Of a DNA stretch of 7,070 nt, positions 1 to 4,236 are shown one piece after another. Within the stretch, counting starts at the first letter, position 1. Each line of letters opens with the position of its first letter. Below the pieces are notes generated by a model. That model was not told the DNA's origin and made no database searches. It saw only the letters and a program-made list of their open reading frames with translations. This DNA is from Methanocorpusculum sp. GTDB taxonomy: Archaea; Halobacteriota; Methanomicrobia; Methanomicrobiales; Methanocorpusculaceae. Position numbers and translations under genes: made by a program. The DNA lies in assembly GCA_029987395.1 (NCBI GenBank), contig DALTVX010000133.1:1-7070 (forward strand). Reading direction: 5' to 3'.

Positions 1-57
1 ATCATGGAGCGTGTTGTCCATGTCAAAAATAACTGCACGCGGCCAAAACTGATTCAT
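1..57 (-). CDS. HAD-family hydrolase, N-terminal 19 codons only (runs off the window)
   Basis: Reading the minus strand from the ATG at 57 gives MNQFWPRAVIFDMDNTLHD before the window ends. The segment FDMDNT is HAD motif I (DxDxT), in which the first Asp is the nucleophile that forms the phospho-aspartyl intermediate and the second is the general acid/base. The 14 residues from PRAVIFD to TLHD are identical to those near the start of the complete HAD protein at 6389-7051, so this is a paralogue, probably also a small soluble phosphatase of the phosphoglycolate phosphatase type. The start lies 9 bases after the stop of the sulfite-reductase-like gene, and those 9 bases are all T on the coding strand, so there is no Shine-Dalgarno site. 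The substrate cannot be told from this fragment. Confidence 0.85.
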   Translation of the reverse strand, partial: MNQFWPRAVIFDMDNTLHD

Positions 58-66
58 AAAAAAAAA
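58..66 (-). terminator. Nine-T tract between sulfite-reductase-like gene and HAD gene
   Basis: On the minus strand the TAA stop at 69-67 is followed by nine consecutive T and then directly by the ATG at 57. Archaeal RNA polymerase can terminate at U-rich tracts without a hairpin, so this may end part of the upstream transcripts and reduce expression of the HAD gene. It also occupies the place where a ribosome site would be. The role is inferred; the tract is directly visible. Confidence 0.4.
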
Positions 67-975
67 TTATCGAAGGGCGTACGCGTTTGACGCTTCGAAT
101 CCTTCAATATTAAGTCCACGTAGGCTTTTCATCACTCTTTCACGGAACTCAATGAACTCTTCATCAGTAAGCTGTTCAGGGAGCATTCTGTCTGACGAAA
201 CACTTCTGAAGATCCAATACACAATTTTGTCAACGACCTCAACCACGTCATCCTCGGATTTTGCTATAAAGAATGTTCTCCCAATTTTTGGGTGACGTCC
301 TCGCCTTCCTCCAAGGGTGATCAGATATCTTGGCTCATCAAAATTGATGAACTGGAATGGGCAGGCATGGATGCAGAAACCACAGAGCATACAATCTTCG
401 TTGTTCAACTGCAGTTTTCCATTGACGATTTTGATCGCATTTTCTCGGCAGTAATTCCCACAGGTTCCACAACCAGTACAAAGTCCCATGTTTCTGATTG
501 GTTTTCTCAGACCAGTGATACCGATCTCATTGAGTCGTTCACTCATGCAGCCGTTGGGGCATGCTGAGACGGCGATCCTAACTTTTACGGGCATCTCCCG
601 TCCAAAGAACTTTTCATCAAGTTTTTTTACAAGTGAAAGTGAGTCGATCACTGCATATTTACAGTTTTGCGTTCCAAGGCATCCTGTGATATTGACGACC
701 TCATCGCGCTCGGCACCTATCGGAGTATTATTTTTATCAAGTGCTTTTGCAAGTTTATCTAGATGCTCCGGGCTAACGTGAAGCAGCTCTATTGTCTGAC
801 GTGTGGTGAAATGAACCTCTTCTACGCCGAATTTTCTAGCAATTCTAGCAATTCCGGAAAGCTTATCCGGAGTCATCATTCCTGCGGGTGCCCGAAGACG
901 AACGATATAATGCTCGTTATCTCTCTCTGGGATAACACCGCCCTTTAAGAACACTATTGGTTTTTCTAGATGCAT
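67..975 (-). CDS. Siroheme sulfite/nitrite reductase-like protein with two [4Fe-4S] ferredoxin clusters (Dsr-LP type)
   Basis: The 302-residue protein is a compact member of the sulfite/nitrite reductase superfamily. Residues about 10-75 form the ferredoxin-like half domain, including the TTRQT segment at 57-61 typical of siroheme binding. The siroheme-[4Fe-4S] ligands are C99-x5-C105 and C139-x3-C143 (ACPNGC), with K131 and R133 just before, where sulfite reductases carry basic substrate residues. Two ferredoxin motifs are inserted: C166/C169/C172/C176 and C195/C198/C201/C205 followed by P206. The C-terminal GGRRGRHPKIG segment is the usual closing siroheme-site loop. It is much shorter than full assimilatory enzymes and resembles the small sulfite-reductase-like proteins of methanogens. 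The likely reaction is six-electron reduction of sulfite to sulfide in the cytoplasm, fed by ferredoxin; nitrite is an alternative substrate. An AGGAA site 5 bases before the ATG supports the start. It lies 140 bases after the OsmC gene, so it may have its own promoter. Confidence 0.9.
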   Translation of the reverse strand: MHLEKPIVFLKGGVIPERDNEHYIVRLRAPAGMMTPDKLSGIARIARKFGVEEVHFTTRQTIELLHVSPEHLDKLAKALDKNNTPIGAERDEVVNITGCLGTQNCKYAVIDSLSLVKKLDEKFFGREMPVKVRIAVSACPNGCMSERLNEIGITGLRKPIRNMGLCTGCGTCGNYCRENAIKIVNGKLQLNNEDCMLCGFCIHACPFQFINFDEPRYLITLGGRRGRHPKIGRTFFIAKSEDDVVEVVDKIVYWIFRSVSSDRMLPEQLTDEEFIEFRERVMKSLRGLNIEGFEASNAYALR

Positions 976-999
976 TGTACTTCCTTCATTGGTGAGTAA

Positions 1000-1010
1000 A
1001 TCATAAAATG
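1000..1010 (-). promoter_or_regulatory. Weak TATA-like element upstream of the sulfite-reductase-like gene
   Basis: The 140-base gap 976-1115 is AT-rich. The coding strand reads CATTTTATGA here, about 25 bases before a point just upstream of the AGGAA ribosome site at 985-981, giving a short leader. A second candidate, AAAATATTCA at 1070-1061, would give a leader of about 60 bases. Neither is a strong archaeal TATA box, so read-through from the OsmC operon is equally possible. Confidence 0.3.
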
Positions 1011-1091
1011 ATTCGCTTATTGTCCCTTTCTATTTCGCATACTTTTTCAGCTATTGTTTGTGAATATTTTCTAATTGATTTTGATTAATTA

Positions 1092-1106
1092 TTTCGAAGC
1101 GAAAAA
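1092..1106 (-). terminator. Short inverted repeat and T5 tract just after the OsmC stop
   Basis: On the minus strand the OsmC stop at 1116 is followed by a run of five T (1106-1102) and a perfect 5-bp inverted repeat TTTCG/CGAAA with a 3-base loop (1104-1092). The hairpin is small, but a U-rich end is enough for archaeal termination. It would separate the YedE-TusA-OsmC transcript from the downstream sulfite-reductase-like gene, at least partly. Confidence 0.3.
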
Positions 1107-1115
1107 TATGGGGGC

Positions 1116-1637
1116 TCATACTCTCATGTAAGATACGGTTAGGGGAACTGCCGTCTTGATCGAGTACAGTGCCATACATCCATTGAGTGCTGCAATACGC
1201 AACCCATCAATTTCTTCCTCGGATGCCGATGACTTTACGTTAAATTTGACTCTGTATGCTCCTACAAGGGGCTGGTCTCCAAGATTGAACTGTGCGTGGT
1301 AATCAAGATCTGCCTCAACGTCAGTGACAAGTGAATCGATAACGATCCCGCGTTTTGCAGCTGATGTCATAAATGTAGATGATGCACATCCTGCGATCCA
1401 AAACAATCCAAATGCCATTGGCGATGGGGATACCCCTGGGCCATCAAAGTTTGGATGAGAGAGAGAGAGTTTAACAGGATGACCAGTGGTTTTTGCTTCA
1501 GCAGTGAACTGTGGACCTTTCTCATCGAATTGCCACGTTCCCGTCATCTTTGTGGTGAATAGAGCTTCATTGTCATCTGCTATGATCTCTGATTCGTATT
1601 TTTTTACCTGTGCGAGGTCGATATTATTAAGTGGCAT
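1116..1637 (-). CDS. OsmC/Ohr-family protein
   Basis: The 173-residue protein has the OsmC fold pattern: a β-rich first half (for example TGTWQFDEKG at 32-41) followed by two helices each carrying one cysteine. C84 lies in GCASSTFMTSAAKRGI and C154 in GCMALYSIKTAVPL; these fit the paired active-site cysteines that reduce organic or fatty-acid hydroperoxides in OsmC/Ohr proteins. Conserved SPSPMAFGLFWIAGC precedes the first helix. The second site lacks the Pro that often follows this Cys (CP becomes CM). Many archaeal OsmC proteins sit in sulfur-metabolism loci next to TusA and YedE, so a role in handling persulfides or protecting thiol chemistry is possible (inference). The ATG at 1637 has a weak GGAAA site about 8 bases upstream. 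It follows the small TusA-like gene by 23 bases and is the last gene of the compact minus-strand operon. Confidence 0.88.
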   Translation of the reverse strand: MPLNNIDLAQVKKYESEIIADDNEALFTTKMTGTWQFDEKGPQFTAEAKTTGHPVKLSLSHPNFDGPGVSPSPMAFGLFWIAGCASSTFMTSAAKRGIVIDSLVTDVEADLDYHAQFNLGDQPLVGAYRVKFNVKSSASEEEIDGLRIAALNGCMALYSIKTAVPLTVSYMRV

Positions 1638-1660
1638 GATAATTTTCCATTAAGTGTTGT

Positions 1661-1873
1661 CTATTTGGAAGGGGTTAGGGTTATGAGGTAACTGTCCTTC
1701 TCATCTTGGCTGATCACATCTACTGCATATCCCGATTTTGGAAACGCTCCTTCAACTGTTTTTACCTGTGTTGCCGTACCAATGAAACTAAACGCCCCTT
1801 CGTGCTTTTTGAGAGCTACTTTCAACCTGAGCATCAGATAGGTACAGGATTCTTCACGGTAATCGGCAATCAT
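1661..1873 (-). CDS. Small TusA-like protein with a single conserved cysteine (70 aa)
   Basis: I do not recognise a named family by itself, but an ungapped comparison with the TusA-type protein encoded next to it is informative. Starting at the ATG at 1873, M1, D4, C10, L15, A20, L21 and K22 coincide with the same positions in that carrier, and the rest follows the TusA α/β pattern (VEGAFPKSGYAVDV, then SYLITL as the last strand). The CPxC motif is reduced to C10-T11-Y12-L13, so the Pro after the cysteine and the second cysteine are missing. This suggests a diverged duplicate that still carries one sulfur-accepting cysteine. A TTG start at 1885 would add four residues; I prefer ATG because it places the Cys exactly at position 10. 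Neither start has a clear ribosome site. The gene is 22 bases after the TusA stop and 23 before OsmC, so it is surely cotranscribed. Confidence 0.75.
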   Translation of the reverse strand: MIADYREESCTYLMLRLKVALKKHEGAFSFIGTATQVKTVEGAFPKSGYAVDVISQDEKDSYLITLTPSK

Positions 1874-1895
1874 TTGTTTTAACAAATTGGTTCTG

Positions 1896-2114
1896 TTAGT
1901 TCTTAGTGATACTGATTTCCCAAAGACCGTTTTCGATCAATGTGGCGTTACAGTCAAGTTTTTTTATTTCGCAGTATTCTTGAATCGATCCTGTAGCCGC
2001 AGGAGCATGATCGCAGAGAATAACGAGTTCATCTCCGCTTGGGAGAGTTTTTAAGGCTTTGTCGACTGCTAAGACGCAGAATGGACAAACTTTTCCGGTG
2101 ATATCGAGTTTCAT
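1896..2114 (-). CDS. tusA: TusA/SirA-family sulfur carrier with CPFC motif
   Basis: The 72-residue protein has the complete TusA fold signature: β1 (MKLDITGK), the Cys-Pro motif C10-P11-F12-C13 at the start of helix 1, VDKALKTLPSGDELVIL, a second helix at about 42-52, and the final strand LWEISITK. TusA proteins carry persulfide sulfur on the Cys before the Pro and pass it to partner enzymes in the cytoplasm. Here C13 replaces the usual residue of the CPxP form, giving a CPxC pair that could form a disulfide; C34, C48 and C55 add further thiols. An upstream in-frame ATG at 2153 would overlap the preceding membrane-protein gene; I chose the ATG at 2114 because AAGGTAG lies just before it and the Cys then falls at position 10. 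It starts 10 bases after the YedE-like half gene, which is the usual partner: YeeE/TsuA with a TusA-like TsuB is a thiosulfate uptake pair in bacteria. Confidence 0.9.
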   Translation of the reverse strand: MKLDITGKVCPFCVLAVDKALKTLPSGDELVILCDHAPAATGSIQEYCEIKKLDCNATLIENGLWEISITKN

Positions 2115-2124
2115 AGTGTCTACC

Positions 2125-2640
2125 TTATATTCCAATGAGCATGAAGAAGTCAACTACCCATCCGAGGATGAATGCAGAGAAAATTAATGCTCCGGCAAAC
2201 ATTCCGATGACAAACCATCCTGATTTGAGATTTCCTTCTGAAGTCATGACGAGTTGCCTGAGTGGGCATCCGCCAAGGAGTGTGCCGATAATGCCTATCA
2301 ACACGCCGCCGACGAGCATACATATTATCGTTGCTGCCACGGAAAGTCCTCCGGGAGCCCCCGGGATTGCTGTCAAGAGTTGTCCCTCTTGAAGCAACCA
2401 GATGAATTTCGGGAATGCGGTTGGTATGATCCAAGAGAAGATGAGATAAAAGACAAATACCGAGACAATTAATCCGATGTATCCTTTCAGAAGGCGTGTC
2501 TGTCTGAAAAGAATGAAGTCACGAATGCCTCCTATTGAACAGAATCCCGATCTCTGCCCAAGCCACCCTATGATAATTCCAAGAATGATGGTGACAATTG
2601 GAACGAGAATGATTGCAACATCTTTTGAAATTGTTTCCAT
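2125..2640 (-). CDS. YeeE/YedE-family membrane protein, second half-size subunit
   Basis: The 171-residue protein is strongly hydrophobic, with membrane segments at about 9-27, 54-76, 98-123 and 140-168. It carries the two YeeE/YedE signatures: GQRSGFCSIGGIRDF (C34, R40-D41) after the first helix and LGGCPLRQLV (C125, P126, R128) after the third. In bacterial YeeE (TsuA) conserved cysteines in such loops are thought to relay thiosulfate or its sulfane sulfur through an hourglass-shaped channel. Family members are often about 350-400 residues with an internal repeat; this gene encodes one repeat. Its ATG at 2640 directly follows the TAA of the first half, and an excellent GGAGG site at 2653-2649 lies inside the end of that gene, so the halves are translationally coupled and probably made in equal amounts. 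The TusA gene follows at once. The transported compound (thiosulfate, polysulfide or a selenium species) cannot be read from the sequence. Confidence 0.88.
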   Translation of the reverse strand: METISKDVAIILVPIVTIILGIIIGWLGQRSGFCSIGGIRDFILFRQTRLLKGYIGLIVSVFVFYLIFSWIIPTAFPKFIWLLQEGQLLTAIPGAPGGLSVAATIICMLVGGVLIGIIGTLLGGCPLRQLVMTSEGNLKSGWFVIGMFAGALIFSAFILGWVVDFFMLIGI

Positions 2641-3156
2641 TTATTCTGCCTCCATTTTCTTAAGTGCTATTTTCACACCAATAAATACACCGACAATGAT
2701 TGCTATGAGTCCGAAGATCGCAATTAGGTCTCCGTAGCCGATGCGAAGAGCAATACGATATGGGCAGGCTCCCATTAACAGAGCACAAACCATAAAGAAA
2801 AATCCGCCAAGAGCATGTTTGACATAGGATTTCGCGTTGCCTTTTTTGAGCCTGAATTCACGATAGGTGAGCGCCGCGGTCGCTGCTCCGATCAGGACTC
2901 CAATTATTGTAAGAACTGGTAGGGCGCCTGCGAGGGCAATTGGAGCAGCAAAAAGACTTGTTCCAAAAATGTTGTTGAATGTAACATCAATTAAGTCACG
3001 TGTATGGCACGCTACGCAGAACCCGTATGCTACGGGTCCGCCTGCAGGAAAGAGCAGGGCTTGGACAAGGGCTGCCAGAAATCCGATGATAATACCTGCT
3101 GTTAGAGGTTTTCGGAGAATGGCATCAATCCCTTTTTTTTCTGATTTTTCTACCAT
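2641..3156 (-). CDS. YeeE/YedE-family membrane protein, first half-size subunit
   Basis: This 171-residue protein is the first gene of the minus-strand sulfur operon. Helices are seen at about 18-36, 66-98 (long or broken), 115-130 and 142-166, with a basic loop at 99-113. The family signatures are GFCVACHTRD (C47, C50, H51, R53-D54) and MGACPYRIALR (C131, P132, R134), in the same order and nearly the same spacing as in the partner gene, so the two halves match the two repeats of a full-length YeeE/YedE protein. The CxxCH string looks like a haem c motif but sits in the place of the family's conserved cysteine loop, so I read it as a sulfur-relay site. AGGAT six bases before the ATG and a strong TATA box upstream support the start. 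Together with the 2125-2640 product and TusA it probably forms an importer for thiosulfate or another sulfane donor (inference). Confidence 0.88.
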   Translation of the reverse strand: MVEKSEKKGIDAILRKPLTAGIIIGFLAALVQALLFPAGGPVAYGFCVACHTRDLIDVTFNNIFGTSLFAAPIALAGALPVLTIIGVLIGAATAALTYREFRLKKGNAKSYVKHALGGFFFMVCALLMGACPYRIALRIGYGDLIAIFGLIAIIVGVFIGVKIALKKMEAE

Positions 3157-3195
3157 ATTCTTATCCTATATGACTCTATTTAATATTAAAGAAAT

Positions 3196-3213
3196 CCAAT
3201 ATATTTATATAGT
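3196..3213 (-). promoter_or_regulatory. Archaeal TATA box for the YedE-TusA-OsmC operon
   Basis: The minus strand reads ACTATATAAATATATTGG. The core TATATAAA (3211-3204) is centred near 3207, predicting transcription start near 3181 and a leader of about 25 bases that contains the AGGAT ribosome site at 3167-3163. This is the best TATA element in the 171-base spacer 3157-3327 and is correctly placed for the first YedE-like gene. Confidence 0.65.
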
Positions 3214-3226
3214 TGTTTTAAGTTGG

Positions 3227-3240
3227 AAAAATATATTTTT
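3227..3240. repeat. Perfect 14-bp AT palindrome upstream of the sulfur operon TATA box
   Basis: AAAAATATATTTTT is its own reverse complement. It lies about 15 bases upstream of the YedE operon TATA/BRE region, a usual position for an archaeal activator, but perfect AT palindromes are frequent by chance in spacers this AT-rich. It could also be a second TATA element. No other structure is evident between 3241 and 3313. Confidence 0.35.
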
Positions 3241-3313
3241 ATTGTTAATATAGTTTACTAAACTTATTTATATGATTGTTTTGCGCGTATCCTTTGTATC
3301 AGACGAAAACATC

Positions 3314-3327
3314 AAAAAATATTTTTT
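3314..3327 (-). terminator. Oligo-T terminator after rubredoxin (14-bp palindrome)
   Basis: Immediately after the rubredoxin TGA (3330-3328), the minus strand reads AAAAAATATTTTTT, a perfect palindrome ending in six T. A T6 tract straight after the stop fits archaeal intrinsic termination. Being symmetrical it could act on either strand, but no plus-strand gene ends here. Confidence 0.5.
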
Positions 3328-3501
3328 TCAATCCTCTATCTTTCTGAAAAGGCCGGGTTTATTCTTCGAAATCATACATGTTGGACATTTCCAGGAATTC
3401 GGGACGTCCCCATATTTTGTACCTGCAGGAATGTCGTGTTTAGGATCCCCTATCTCCTCATCATAGATGTACGCACAGAAAATGCAGATATATTTTGTCA
3501 T
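3328..3501 (-). CDS. Rubredoxin
   Basis: Read from the ATG at 3501 the protein has 57 residues, the normal rubredoxin size. The iron site is complete: C6-I-F-C9 and C39-P-T-C42 with the usual spacing of about 30, plus the hallmark YIYDEEIGDP, IPAGT and NSWKCP segments. Rubredoxins carry single electrons in the cytoplasm, often to oxygen- or peroxide-reducing enzymes in anaerobes. Two positions are unusual: the Gly that normally follows each second Cys, and allows NH-S hydrogen bonds that tune the potential, is Ala (A10) at the first knuckle and Met (M43) at the second. An upstream ATG at 3522 would add seven residues without family support. The gene starts 45 bases after the stop of the helical protein gene, on the same strand, and is probably cotranscribed with it; no electron partner is obvious here. 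Confidence 0.92.
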   Translation of the reverse strand: MTKYICIFCAYIYDEEIGDPKHDIPAGTKYGDVPNSWKCPTCMISKNKPGLFRKIED

Positions 3502-3546
3502 ATTATTACTTTTAAATCCCATGAATAAATAATAGTTGAATGAAGA

Positions 3547-4116
3547 TTATTTTTTCCTTTCTTCCATCTCTTCTCTGACTTCATCGATGTACATCACATC
3601 TTCACAGTCTTTTCCACAAAGGCAGTAGTCATGTTTATCTACAGCATAAACCGGATAAAGTTTGACATCTTCTGGAATTGGGGACGCGGTAAGGTGTCCA
3701 AGATTCAGAAGATCTTCTGGACGATAATTTATTGTCTTGCAGATGTGTTTGAAATCCCGAATATGCGTACGGAGATCACGTGCGTCGTTTCTATCCCACT
3801 TATAGATCTGGTGGAGAAGCATGTAGGTATCGCGTTCTAATATGACTTGTGAGAGTTCGTCATTCTGTGAAAAATAAAAGTCAAGGAAGGACCTGACATC
3901 TCTGACTTGCTGGGCAGATTCATACGTTGCAGCTCGCATCTCCTTTGCTGTCCCGATCCTGTCTTCATCTGCGAGTTTACCGCCGAGACGGGCCACCTCT
4001 TTGGAGATCCCTTTCAGATCCAGTTCAATATTTTCCAAGTCTCCAAGGACATCTTCAAATTTTTTATAGAGCTCGACTCCAAAGAATGCCTCCATATATT
4101 CACTCTGCTTAGCCAT
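3547..4116 (-). CDS. Uncharacterised helical protein with C-terminal cysteine cluster
   Basis: I do not recognise this 189-residue protein. Residues about 5-130 are charged and predicted mostly helical, with heptad-like stretches at 15-50 and 60-100 that suggest a helical bundle or coiled coil. There is no signal peptide or membrane segment. Residues 130-160 hold a proline-rich linker (NYRPEDLLNLGHLTASPIPED), followed by H162-D-Y-C165-L-C167-G-K-D-C171, a compact cluster that could bind zinc or an iron-sulfur centre or take part in thiol chemistry; C126 is a further cysteine. The tail is acidic and basic (EVREEMEERKK). There is no Shine-Dalgarno site, but TTTATATA lies about 26 bases upstream, so the mRNA is probably leaderless, which fixes the ATG at 4116. 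It is followed by rubredoxin and shares a divergent spacer with the cysteine desulfurase, hinting at a redox or sulfur-linked role, without proof. Confidence 0.82.
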   Translation of the reverse strand: MAKQSEYMEAFFGVELYKKFEDVLGDLENIELDLKGISKEVARLGGKLADEDRIGTAKEMRAATYESAQQVRDVRSFLDFYFSQNDELSQVILERDTYMLLHQIYKWDRNDARDLRTHIRDFKHICKTINYRPEDLLNLGHLTASPIPEDVKLYPVYAVDKHDYCLCGKDCEDVMYIDEVREEMEERKK

Positions 4117-4137
4117 ACTATGTTGTTTAACTGCAAG

Positions 4138-4147
4138 TTATATAAAG
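4138..4147 (-). promoter_or_regulatory. TATA box for the helical-protein/rubredoxin unit; predicts a leaderless mRNA
   Basis: The minus strand reads CTTTATATAACT. Its centre is near 4142, about 26 bases before the A of the ATG at 4116. Transcription would thus start at or within a few bases of the start codon, which agrees with the absence of any ribosome site upstream. Confidence 0.6.
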
Positions 4148-4179
4148 CATTAGCTGTTAGATATTGGACCGAAAAATGT

Positions 4180-4189
4180 AGTATATATG
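4180..4189 (+). promoter_or_regulatory. TATA box and distant SD for the desulfurase-FdhD operon
   Basis: TATATAT at 4182-4188, preceded by an A-rich BRE-like stretch (CGAAAAAT), predicts transcription start near 4211. A strong Shine-Dalgarno-like AGGGAGTGA follows at 4212-4220, but it lies 16 bases before the ATG at 4237, longer than usual. A second TATA-like TATTTATC at 4201-4208 would instead give a near-leaderless mRNA starting near 4230. The two divergent promoters in 4117-4236 lie only about 40 bases apart and may be regulated together. Confidence 0.5.
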
Positions 4190-4236
4190 CATGACTCTTG
4201 TATTTATCATTAGGGAGTGACATATACACTAAAATC

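Noticed and set aside
292..567. Open frames on the plus strand inside the sulfite-reductase-like gene (292-567, 488-781, 763-948)
   Set aside because: They lie fully within a strongly supported minus-strand gene and show no recognisable protein features.
3004..3018. CxxCH (C47-V-A-C50-H51) in the first YedE-like half, resembling a haem c site
   Set aside because: It coincides with the conserved cysteine/RD loop of YeeE/YedE proteins, there is no exported haem domain around it, and no cytochrome c maturation genes are seen.
3272..3466. 64-codon plus-strand open frame over the rubredoxin gene
   Set aside because: It is antisense to an unmistakable rubredoxin and starts in an AT-rich spacer without a ribosome site.
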